Assembly: GCA_947254045.1 (NCBI GenBank)
Contig: CAMYBO010000090.1
Location: 1 to 5,593, forward strand
Reading direction: 5' to 3'
From: an uncultured Granulicatella sp.
Lineage (GTDB): Bacteria; Bacillota; Bacilli; Lactobacillales; Aerococcaceae
DNA length: 5,593 nucleotides
Part shown: positions 1 to 5,568 of the stretch, in pieces
How the letters are laid out: each line of letters starts with the position of its first letter
How positions within the stretch are numbered: position 1 is the first letter of the stretch
The notes under the pieces: model-generated
Told to the model about the DNA's origin: nothing
What the model saw: the letters and a program-made list of their open reading frames with translations, nothing else
Database searches by the model: none
Made by a program: the position numbers and the translations under genes

Positions 1-357
1 CTATTATTCTATGCGGTATTTTATTTTGGATTTCCAGTCATTGCTTTTGGTGTGAAACATATTTTCTTAAAACGACAACATGTATTCCATTACTGGTTAA
101 CACAATATGAAGCCATGAATGCTCTAGCGATTATTTTATTAGTCATTACAGCATTTATGACATTTGTTTCTCCAATTGCTTTATTAGTCGTTATTTTATT
201 CTTCTATACATTACATTTGTTTACTTTTATCGTAACGTTTGTAATTTCAATTGCTCAAGAACAAAATGATACTCAATTAGATACTCCATACATCGCTTTA
301 ATTGGTTTATGTATTCAATTAATTATCGTGTTAAGTTTATTATTTATTTTATTTTAA
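1..357 (+). CDS. Polytopic membrane protein, 3' end only (unknown function)
   Basis: This frame is open from the first base of the window to a TAA at 355-357, giving 118 residues of a protein whose start lies to the left. A GTG at 52 could be read as a start, but it has no ribosome binding site and the frame upstream is equally hydrophobic, so I treat the gene as partial. About four membrane segments are visible, roughly at partial residues 1-18, 39-56, 58-84 and 97-117. A basic, aromatic loop (KHIFLKRQHVFHYW) follows the first segment, and a polar acidic loop (QEQNDTQLD) precedes the last. The protein ends directly after the last helix. I do not recognise the family with confidence. The layout resembles the membrane portion of zinc-ribbon or DUF6574-like integral membrane proteins of lactic acid bacteria, but that is only an impression. 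No terminator of its own is seen before the IS remnant downstream. Confidence 0.75.
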   Translation, partial: LLFYAVFYFGFPVIAFGVKHIFLKRQHVFHYWLTQYEAMNALAIILLVITAFMTFVSPIALLVVILFFYTLHLFTFIVTFVISIAQEQNDTQLDTPYIALIGLCIQLIIVLSLLFILF

Positions 358-386
358 ACAGCAAAAAGTCCATAGATTCTGTACTG

Positions 387-433
387 CACCCCAAAAGTTA
401 GATTTTTCATGTCTAACTTTTGGGGTGTTTTTT
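387..433 (+). terminator. IS-end hairpin with U-run, terminator-like
   Basis: Positions 387-402 (CACCCCAAAAGTTAGA) pair perfectly with 412-427 (TCTAACTTTTGGGGTG), a 16-bp stem with a 9-base loop, followed directly by six T (428-433). On the plus strand this has the form of a Rho-independent terminator. It is the first such structure after the stop of the membrane gene at 357, so it may end that transcript. In an intact element such a hairpin would shield the transposase from outside transcription. Function is inferred from the structure alone. Confidence 0.7.
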
Positions 434-568
434 ATGAAATTAACTTATGAAGATAAAATAGAAATTTATCAACTGAGAAAACAAGGTAAAAGCTTAAAGA
501 ATCTTTCACAGATATACGATATTGCCTTCAATCTCTGCTTGTATTGCTTAACTAGTAACTCTATTTGA
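434..568 (+). pseudogene. Truncated IS3-family transposase OrfA
   Basis: An ATG at 434 opens a 44-codon frame ending in TGA at 566-568. The first ~29 residues (MKLTYEDKIEIYQLRKQGKS and then LKNLSQIYDI) match the start of IS3-family OrfA helix-turn-helix proteins: a KLTYEDKIEIY-type opening, a basic RKQGKS turn, and an LSQIYDI recognition-helix region. The normal OrfA is around 100 or more residues and is read with OrfB by frameshifting. Here the resemblance ends after codon ~30, and the tail (AFNLCLYCL onward) looks like fused flanking or deleted sequence. The only SD-like stretch, GGGGTG at 422-427, lies inside the preceding hairpin stem. The product cannot be an active transposase. Whether the peptide is made is unknown. 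Confidence 0.7.
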
Positions 569-589
569 AAGTTTGATAATCTATCTAAG

Positions 590-616
590 AAAAAACGCGC
601 CAAAAATTTTGGCGCG
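590..616 (-). terminator. Rho-independent terminator of the DUF1002 gene
   Basis: Read on the minus strand, CGCGCCAAAA (616 to 607) is followed by a complementary TTTTGGCGCG (605 to 596) and then six T (595-590). The GC-rich base of the stem (six GC pairs) plus U-run is a classic intrinsic terminator. It lies about 35 bases past the TAG of the DUF1002 gene. On the plus strand no T-run follows, so it works in one direction only and faces the IS hairpin at 387-433. Confidence 0.85.
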
Positions 617-632
617 AACTCCCTAGGGAGTT
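617..632. repeat. Perfect 16-bp palindrome AACTCCCTAGGGAGTT
   Basis: Positions 617-632 are a perfect self-complementary palindrome centred on CTAG. It directly abuts the GC-rich terminator stem at 596-616, on its transcript-upstream side, between that stem and the stop codon of the DUF1002 gene. A 16-bp palindrome without a loop is a poor RNA hairpin unless the central 4 bases stay unpaired (then a 6-bp stem). It may therefore extend the terminator structure, stabilise the mRNA 3' end, or bind a dimeric protein. The sequence does not decide between these. Confidence 0.6.
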
Positions 633-650
633 ATTGATATATTTTGTTCT

Positions 651-1592
651 CTATTTGGAACTAAAAATAGCATTAAATATTTCTTTAAAGAATGCCACGA
701 TTTTATCCAACCATCCTTCACGATTCGCTTGATCTACTAATTGACCAATCTTTCCTTTTACAGTATTGGATAATGAATTTAATTGTTCTAAGACTTGTTT
801 GGAATCAATCGCACTAGTTTGTTGATAACTTAAAGCAAACTGAATAATATTATTCACTTGAGTTGGACTAATGACTTTATCTAATCCATATTTTTTCAAT
901 GCCTCATTAACAATTCTTTCAACATCTTCTTTTGTAGCTACTTGACCTTGTTTTTCTTTAATTTCTGCTAGAGATTTCTTAATATCAATCATTGCTTGGT
1001 CTAATTTTGCAGCATCAAAGCCTTTTTCTTTCGATTGTTCTTGAGCAATTTGATTGGTTAATTCTAATTCTTGTTGTGCAACGGCTGTACGTTTTCCATC
1101 TAATACAACCCCATTTGCTTCAAAAGCTTTATATACACCTGTTAAAGCAGATTCACCAGTTACTTTGGATACAGCTGCTACTTCAATTTCTGCATCCGCC
1201 ACCCCTGCTGTAATCGCAGCATTGGCATATTGCTCAGAAGTAACAAGAGTAATATTTTTCGGAGTAGCAATATGAACTTTTACCCCTTCACCTTTATTTC
1301 TCTTTTGAACCATAACAGATGAAATCATCACTGAAGTATTCGCTTCGCCAGCACCTAAGTATTTCACTAAGTCTTCTCCAGTAGCTTTTGTTGTCGTTAC
1401 TGTATTTTCATCTTTAATTCCTAATAATTTAGATGTTTCTTTAATCTGTTGGTCATTTAAACCACCACCGTAAACAACGGTTGGTTTCCCCCATTTCTCA
1501 TTAATAGCTGTCGTATCAATCGCATAAACTTGCTGAGAAACAAGTCCTAATAGCATGGTAGCCACCACTATAGGGCGAACTATTTTTTTCAT
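651..1592 (-). CDS. Secreted DUF1002 (YpuA-like) protein
   Basis: A 313-residue protein starting with ATG at 1592, preceded by a strong ribosome binding site (AAAGGAGG at 1601-1608, 8-base spacing). Residues 1-24 form a typical Sec signal peptide: basic MKK, a hydrophobic core VVATMLLGLV, and an AxA-like site (VYA) with cleavage likely after A24. There is no lipobox cysteine and no sortase motif. Residues ~25-250 follow the DUF1002 family pattern (B. subtilis YpuA relatives). They include the early KPTVVYGGGLNDQQ, the TGEDLVKYLG segment, MISSVMVQK, and the alanine-rich AITAGVADAEIEVAAVSKVTGESALTG stretch (given here by its key parts, residues ~126-152). The second half is mainly helical, with a Q/E/K-rich region around 173-235. 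The C-terminus (293-313, GWLDKIVAFFKEIFNAIFSS) is an amphipathic, hydrophobic helix that might contact membrane or a partner. The family function is unknown. The gene stands alone between two terminators, so it must have its own promoter in 1609-1670, which I could not place firmly. Confidence 0.85.
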   Translation of the reverse strand: MKKIVRPIVVATMLLGLVSQQVYAIDTTAINEKWGKPTVVYGGGLNDQQIKETSKLLGIKDENTVTTTKATGEDLVKYLGAGEANTSVMISSVMVQKRNKGEGVKVHIATPKNITLVTSEQYANAAITAGVADAEIEVAAVSKVTGESALTGVYKAFEANGVVLDGKRTAVAQQELELTNQIAQEQSKEKGFDAAKLDQAMIDIKKSLAEIKEKQGQVATKEDVERIVNEALKKYGLDKVISPTQVNNIIQFALSYQQTSAIDSKQVLEQLNSLSNTVKGKIGQLVDQANREGWLDKIVAFFKEIFNAIFSSK

Positions 1593-1669
1593 GTCATTAA
1601 CCTCCTTTGACTATTCTATCTTACTCTATTTTTTTGAAAAAATGTGGAGATTTTTATTAAGAATTTACT

Positions 1670-1704
1670 AAAAATACCTCTGCGAATCTACTTCACAGAG
1701 GTAT
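1670..1704 (-). terminator. Terminator of the trkA-trkH-permease operon
   Basis: On the minus strand ATACCTCTG (1704 to 1696) pairs with CAGAGGTAT (1682 to 1674), a 9-bp stem that continues after one mismatch with three more pairs (1692-1694 with 1684-1686) around a 5-base loop. Five T on the minus strand (1674-1670) close the structure. It begins 4 bases after the TAG of the permease gene, so it is the intrinsic end of that operon, and it separates the operon from the DUF1002 gene. Confidence 0.85.
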
Positions 1705-1707
1705 AGG

Positions 1708-2625
1708 CTAATGTTTTAGTTTCATATGTTTTTCTTGCAATTGTTCTTTCATGGTAATGAAATAAACGGCTATTAGAATAAGCACTATTCCCACAATGTC
1801 AATTCCTTGGAAAACTTCTCCTAATAAAATAATGGAGAAGAATACCGAAGAAATTGGTTCTGCGGATGCTAATAAACTACCTTGAACAGGTCCAATGAGT
1901 GAAACTCCTTCTAAATACAATGTATAGGCAAAAATCGTTCCTATCCCAATAATACCGATAAAGGCAAATAAAGTGTAAGGTTCCCATTGAATCGTATATT
2001 GCCAACTAGCACTTCCGATATAAAATAAAATTCCACCGGACAATAATCCTAATCCAGTTACAATTAAACTTCCCCATTGCTGAATTAATTTACCTGGTAA
2101 CAAAGTATATAATGCATAGGCAAATGCAGAAATAATTCCCCAAAATAATCCTGCTGGACTAAGAGACAAGTTAAACGGATTTCCATGAGTTGCGATAACA
2201 AATGTACCTAACAAAGCAAAAAAGATTGCAACAAATTCCATTACCGTTGGTACTGTCTTCTCTTTTATACTCACATAAATGACAATTAAAATCGGACAAG
2301 TATATTGCAGTACAGTCGCCGTTCCCGCATTGGACGTATGAATGGCAAATAAATACGTTAATTGGCATAACATCAATCCACAAATTCCAAAGAACAAGAT
2401 TCTCCCCATTTTTTTGGGAGACTTCACTACTTCACGAAATTGTTTTGATTGTTTCCAAAATGCAAATAGAGTTAAGACTAAACCAGCAATCATCATTCGA
2501 AGTGCTGTTAAATAAATGGGAGAAACTTCTGAATCATTCATCAAATATTGACCACAAGCTCCAGATAATCCCCACGAAATTGCACCGATTAATGTATAAA
2601 CTCTTCCCTTTACTATTTTATTCAA
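1708..2625 (-). CDS. EamA-family (DMT superfamily) transporter
   Basis: A 305-residue integral membrane protein with about ten hydrophobic segments (approximately 9-28, 36-56, 75-95, 101-119, 128-146, 157-176, 187-205, 216-236, 245-265, 271-290). These are arranged as two EamA repeats of five helices, as usual for 10-TM drug/metabolite transporters of about 300 residues. Supporting motifs are ALRMMIAGL in helix 2, TATVLQYTCPILI in helix 4, and the characteristic AEPISSVFFSIILLGE (255-270) followed by the VGIVLILIAVYF last helix. The charged tail (KEQLQEKHMKLKH) should be cytoplasmic. Known relatives export amino acids or other small metabolites or are uncharacterised; the substrate here cannot be inferred. 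The start is TTG at 2625, fixed by AGGAGG at 2633-2638 with 7-base spacing; the first in-frame ATG is at codon 29, inside the protein body. It is the last gene of the trkA operon, 11 bases after the trkH stop. Confidence 0.88.
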   Translation of the reverse strand: MNKIVKGRVYTLIGAISWGLSGACGQYLMNDSEVSPIYLTALRMMIAGLVLTLFAFWKQSKQFREVVKSPKKMGRILFFGICGLMLCQLTYLFAIHTSNAGTATVLQYTCPILIVIYVSIKEKTVPTVMEFVAIFFALLGTFVIATHGNPFNLSLSPAGLFWGIISAFAYALYTLLPGKLIQQWGSLIVTGLGLLSGGILFYIGSASWQYTIQWEPYTLFAFIGIIGIGTIFAYTLYLEGVSLIGPVQGSLLASAEPISSVFFSIILLGEVFQGIDIVGIVLILIAVYFITMKEQLQEKHMKLKH

Positions 2626-2632
2626 AACGATT

Positions 2633-2638
2633 CCTCCT
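2633..2638 (-). promoter_or_regulatory. Ribosome binding site fixing the TTG start of the permease
   Basis: AGGAGG (minus strand) with a 7-base gap to TTG at 2625-2623. It overlaps the trkH stop codon TAG (2639-2637), so ribosomes ending on trkH arrive exactly on this site. This suggests translational coupling and supports the non-ATG start. Confidence 0.8.
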
Positions 2639-4109
2639 ATTTTTCAGAAATGAAGAACGCTCCTAATGAAGTGGTAGAGAATAATAAAATCATTGGATAA
2701 ATCTCTAAACGTCCAGCAATCATTCCAAGAGATAATAAAATCGTATTAAAATCAGAATACATAGAGAAATTACTTGTTGGTCCCACTTCTCCTAATCCAG
2801 GCCCAATATTATTAAAGGTCGCTGCAACACTTGAGAATGCTGTTAAGAAGTCAGGCGCTTCAATCGAAATTGAAATTAACAATACCAAAAATACAGCCAC
2901 GTATACTAATAAGTAATTCGCAATTCCACTCGACATTTTATCGTCAACTACTTTTCCGTTAAACTTCGACATAATCACTCGACGTGGTTGTCCCATTTTT
3001 TTAATTTCTGCGATGGCATTTTTGAAATAAATCACTACACGAGAAACTTTAATTCCCCCAGCAGTAGAACCAGCACACCCACCTATGAACATTAATAGTA
3101 ATAACACAACTTGAGGAAATACACCCCACAACCCAAAATCAACTGTAGAATATCCTGTTGTTGTAATAATCGATGAAACTGTGAAAAATACACTTCTGAA
3201 CGGAACGTCTAATTGCGATTGAACGATACTTAATGAAGCGAAAATAGAGACAGATGCAAATGCTATAATTCCAATATAAGAACGTCCTTCTTCATCCGTC
3301 AATACTTCTCGAATCGATCCTAATAATAAGAAATAATATAAGTTAAAATTCACACCAAATAGCATCATCCCAACACCGATAATCCACTCGACCATCTCAG
3401 GATTTTGATAAATGGCAAAACCTGCATTGTTAATAGAGAACCCACCTGTTCCAGCTGTCCCGAATGATAATAATAAGGCATCAAATAACGGAACTTTAAC
3501 TAGCATTAAAATAATAACCAATATCGCTGTCATCACTAAATAAATCGTATATAAAATACGAGCAGTCTTTGCTAGTTTGGATACTAATTTTCCAAAAACT
3601 GGTCCTGGGACTTCCGCACGCATTAACTGAACAGAATCAGATCTAGTACTTGGAAGAATCGCTAGCGCAAATACTAGAACTCCCATTCCTCCCACTAAGT
3701 GAGTAAAGCTACGCCAAAATATTGAAGAATAGCCTAAAATAGATAAATCACTTAAAATACTTGATCCAGTTGTTGTAAAACCACTTGCCGTCTCAAAAAA
3801 TGCATCTGCTACATTAGGAATCTCTCCTGCAAATACAAATGGTAGGCCACCAAAAAAGGATAATAATATCCAACTTAACGCTACCGTTACAATTCCGTCT
3901 CGTGGCATAATTTTCATATTTTTAGGCTTTGCTGGTGTACAAACTGTGCCAATAACAACCAGTAAAGCAATCGTTCCAGCATAACTTAACAGTTGATGGA
4001 GGCTTTCACGATAAATCAAACTAACGATTACTGGTAGAAGTAATAATAAAGCTTCTACTTGTAAAATTTTTCCTACCAAATAACATACTGTTCTTCTTTG
4101 CAAAATCAT
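2637..4109 (-). CDS. trkH: Trk potassium uptake channel subunit TrkH
   Basis: Potassium channel subunit of the Trk/Ktr/HKT superfamily, an integral membrane protein that conducts K+ under control of TrkA. It has 490 residues from ATG 4109, near the usual ~480. All four pore-loop filter regions are visible: GFTTTG (110-115), TAGTGGFS (218-225), TTTGYST (316-322) and NNIGPG (433-438). Also seen are the family motifs HLVGGMGV (137-144) and GGCAGSTAGGIK (343-354), the latter close to the third pore, and an Arg in the last M2 helix (GRLEIYP, residue 467), typical of TrkH. Nothing essential appears missing. The start is uncertain: the ribosome binding site AGGAG (4113-4117) abuts a TTG at 4112, sits only 3 bases from ATG 4109, and 9 bases from a TTG at 4103. 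I chose ATG; the choice changes only a few residues. The gene follows trkA with the trkA stop inside its ribosome binding site, the expected partner arrangement. Confidence 0.93.
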   Translation of the reverse strand: MILQRRTVCYLVGKILQVEALLLLLPVIVSLIYRESLHQLLSYAGTIALLVVIGTVCTPAKPKNMKIMPRDGIVTVALSWILLSFFGGLPFVFAGEIPNVADAFFETASGFTTTGSSILSDLSILGYSSIFWRSFTHLVGGMGVLVFALAILPSTRSDSVQLMRAEVPGPVFGKLVSKLAKTARILYTIYLVMTAILVIILMLVKVPLFDALLLSFGTAGTGGFSINNAGFAIYQNPEMVEWIIGVGMMLFGVNFNLYYFLLLGSIREVLTDEEGRSYIGIIAFASVSIFASLSIVQSQLDVPFRSVFFTVSSIITTTGYSTVDFGLWGVFPQVVLLLLMFIGGCAGSTAGGIKVSRVVIYFKNAIAEIKKMGQPRRVIMSKFNGKVVDDKMSSGIANYLLVYVAVFLVLLISISIEAPDFLTAFSSVAATFNNIGPGLGEVGPTSNFSMYSDFNTILLSLGMIAGRLEIYPMILLFSTTSLGAFFISEK

Positions 4110-4112
4110 CAA

Positions 4113-4117
4113 CTCCT
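4113..4117 (-). promoter_or_regulatory. trkH ribosome binding site overlapping the trkA stop
   Basis: On the minus strand the junction reads GAATAGGAGTTGATGATTTTG. The TAG ends trkA, and its last two bases begin the AGGAG of trkH. Three candidate starts follow: TTG with no gap, ATG with a 3-base gap, TTG with a 9-base gap. The overlap suggests that trkH translation depends on ribosomes terminating on trkA, a way to keep the two subunits in balance. This is inference. Confidence 0.65.
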
Positions 4118-5468
4118 ATTCCAAAATATCGATAATATCATCGAAGTTTTTCTGAGTTGTTACGACGATTACTCTATCATGTGGTTCTAATTGGTCATTT
4201 CCATCCGGATAAATTAATTTTTCCCCACGAACGATAAAGGCAATTAATAAATTCGATTTTGTTTTTAATTTTGATAACGGAATTCCACAAACACGGCTAT
4301 TTCTTTTAATACGGAATTGTAGTGCTTCTACTTGATTATCAGCTACACGATATAAGGCCTCTACATTTGATCCTTTTGTATTCGCACGAGCACGAACAAA
4401 TTGAACAATTTCATTGGCAACAATTTGTTTTGGTGTAATAATAGATTGTGGGTCGACATTTTTTAATACTTTTAAAATACCCGTACGGCTCATTTTAGTA
4501 ATAACTTTTCGAACTCCACGGTGTTTGGCAAATACAGATAAAATTAAGTTTTCTTCATCAATTCCTGTTAATGAAACGAATGCATCATAATTTGTCAACA
4601 TTTCTTCTTCTAATACATCATGATTTGTTCCATCTGCATGAATGATTGTTGCATTTGGAAATTGTTCACTTAAGAATTTCGCACGTTCTTCATTGACTTC
4701 AATCACTTTTGGATGGATTTTAGTCGTTTTTAACATATCTAATAAATAGTAAGCAATTTTTCCTCCACCAACAATTAAACTAGAACGGACTTGTTTGGTA
4801 ATATAATTTGTAATTTTTAAAAAGGTAGAAATATCTTCATATGCTCCTGTGATATGGATACGGTCACCTTTTTGAATAAAAGAATCCCCACTTGGAATAA
4901 ATACTTCAAAATCACGTTGAATTGCACAAACTAAAATAGTCCCGAATCGATTTCTGAAGTCTTTCAAACTTAATCCAATTAATGGTGAATGGTCTTGAAT
5001 TTCCAACTCAATCAGACTTACACGATTGCTAGCAAAAATTTCTACACTTAAAGCAGATGGATATTTAAAAATTTTAAAAATATCACGTGCTGCTGATAAT
5101 TCTGGATTAATTAATAAGGAAATTCCTAAACTTTCTCGAACAAAATTCAACTGTTGAGAATATTCTGGATTTCGAACACGAGCTACTGTATATTCTGCAC
5201 CAATTTGTTTTGCTAAAATAGCTGCAATAATATTAATTTCATCCATTTCTGATACAGCAAGAAAGATATCTGCATTCGCAACTCCTGCTTCTTGTTGAAT
5301 ATCATAACTTGCGCCGTTTCCAACAATTCCCATGATATCAAATTTATTCATCATTCTTTCTACAATGACTGGATTTTTATCAATTAAAATAATATCATTT
5401 GCTTCTGAAGTTAGTTCATGGCAAAGTACTTCGCCGACCTTTCCTCCACCAACAATTACTATTTTCAC
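4116..5468 (-). CDS. trkA: Trk potassium uptake regulatory subunit TrkA (two RCK domains)
   Basis: Cytosolic nucleotide-binding protein that assembles as a ring on TrkH and gates K+ flow according to bound nucleotides. Its 450 residues match the long TrkA form with two tandem RCK units, unlike the ~220-residue single-RCK KtrA of Bacillus. Unit 1: Rossmann domain 1-120 with VGGGKVG (6-12) and acidic D30 at the end of strand 2 (IILID), a pattern favouring NAD(H); RCK_C domain about 141-222. Unit 2: Rossmann domain 229-345 with VGGGKIA (233-239), acidic E257 and the HADGTN segment (277-282); RCK_C about 366-450. In unit 2 the third glycine of the GxGxxG motif is Ala239, so its nucleotide binding may differ. 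RCK_C domains of related Firmicute proteins (KtrA, CabP) bind cyclic-di-AMP; whether these do is not visible. The start is GTG at 5468, fixed by GGAGG at 5476-5480 with 7-base spacing. First gene of the operon. Confidence 0.94.
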   Translation of the reverse strand: MKIVIVGGGKVGEVLCHELTSEANDIILIDKNPVIVERMMNKFDIMGIVGNGASYDIQQEAGVANADIFLAVSEMDEINIIAAILAKQIGAEYTVARVRNPEYSQQLNFVRESLGISLLINPELSAARDIFKIFKYPSALSVEIFASNRVSLIELEIQDHSPLIGLSLKDFRNRFGTILVCAIQRDFEVFIPSGDSFIQKGDRIHITGAYEDISTFLKITNYITKQVRSSLIVGGGKIAYYLLDMLKTTKIHPKVIEVNEERAKFLSEQFPNATIIHADGTNHDVLEEEMLTNYDAFVSLTGIDEENLILSVFAKHRGVRKVITKMSRTGILKVLKNVDPQSIITPKQIVANEIVQFVRARANTKGSNVEALYRVADNQVEALQFRIKRNSRVCGIPLSKLKTKSNLLIAFIVRGEKLIYPDGNDQLEPHDRVIVVTTQKNFDDIIDILE

Positions 5469-5475
5469 ACATTTT

Positions 5476-5480
5476 CCTCC
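5476..5480 (-). promoter_or_regulatory. Ribosome binding site fixing the GTG start of trkA
   Basis: GGAGG on the minus strand lies 7 bases before GTG (5468-5466). An out-of-frame ATG at 5472-5470 sits only 3 bases from this site and would encode just 18 codons, so the GTG, which gives the canonical KIVIVGGGKVG opening, is the real start. Confidence 0.8.
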
Positions 5481-5505
5481 AGGTCTTTAAAATCTTCCGA
5501 GTGTC

Positions 5506-5534
5506 ATTTTACTCTTATAATAGAAGAACGTCAA
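5506..5534 (-). promoter_or_regulatory. Sigma-A-type promoter of the trkA operon
   Basis: On the minus strand TTGACG (-35, 5534-5529) is followed after exactly 17 bases by TAAAAT (-10, 5511-5506). Each hexamer differs from consensus at one position. Transcription would start near 5499, leaving a leader of about 30 bases before the GTG start, too short for a riboswitch. No other candidate in this gap fits as well. Confidence 0.75.
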
Positions 5535-5538
5535 TGAA

Positions 5539-5568
5539 TTGCAATAATCTCCTCTCTTATATTACAAT
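5539..5568 (+). promoter_or_regulatory. Candidate divergent promoter for a gene beyond the window
   Basis: On the plus strand TTGCAA (5539-5544) is followed after 18 bases by TACAAT (5563-5568). The downstream AAAGGAAG at 5583-5590 could be a ribosome binding site for a start just past the window end. Its -35 box lies 4 bases from the -35 box of the trkA promoter. The -35 match is moderate (4 of 6), so this is a reasonable but unproven call. Confidence 0.45.

Larger units (their letters stand above)
380..568 (+). mobile_element. IS3-family insertion sequence remnant (left end; right limit uncertain)
   Basis: The stretch begins TGTACTGCACCCCAAAAG, which matches the style of IS3-family (IS150/IS861-like group) ends as I know them from streptococci and relatives: a TG terminus followed by a C-rich and then A-rich terminal repeat. 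Immediately inside lies a perfect inverted repeat and then the start of a transposase OrfA at 434. The rest of the element is missing: most of OrfA, all of the integrase frame OrfB, and the matching right terminal repeat (expected form ...CTTTTGGGGTGCAGTACA, nearest the terminator at 596). This is therefore a dead fragment. The right breakpoint is probably near 520, where the protein stops resembling OrfA, but it could lie anywhere up to about 590. No target-site duplication can be assigned because the right end is lost. Confidence 0.7.

Noticed and set aside
380..650. A complete MITE or non-autonomous element
   Set aside because: The left end is clear, but no matching right terminal repeat or flanking target duplication is present, so it reads as a truncated IS and not a mobilisable unit.
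992..1275. Two plus-strand open frames inside the DUF1002 gene
   Set aside because: They are antisense to a well-supported gene with signal peptide and strong ribosome binding site, have low-complexity content, and lack ribosome binding sites.
1613..1640. Promoter for the DUF1002 gene (TTTTCA, 16 bp, TAGAAT on the minus strand; or TAAGAT at 1618-1623)
   Set aside because: The first would start transcription inside the ribosome binding site, and the second has no acceptable -35 box at 17 bp (CACATT). A promoter must exist in 1609-1670, but I cannot fix it.
2171..2383. A second minus-strand frame inside the permease gene
   Set aside because: It lies in another frame of a clear ten-helix transporter, is cysteine-rich and without family features; treated as a shadow.
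5413..5472. Short upstream out-of-frame ATG peptide (18 codons) overlapping the trkA start
   Set aside because: Its ATG is only 3 bases from the ribosome binding site, and the peptide has no recognisable features. It could compete slightly for initiation, but nothing supports a real product.
5470..5505. A cyclic-di-AMP (ydaO/yuaA) riboswitch or other leader element before trkA
   Set aside because: Potassium transport genes in Firmicutes are often under such riboswitches, but the promoter leaves only about 30 bases of leader and no extended structure is visible.
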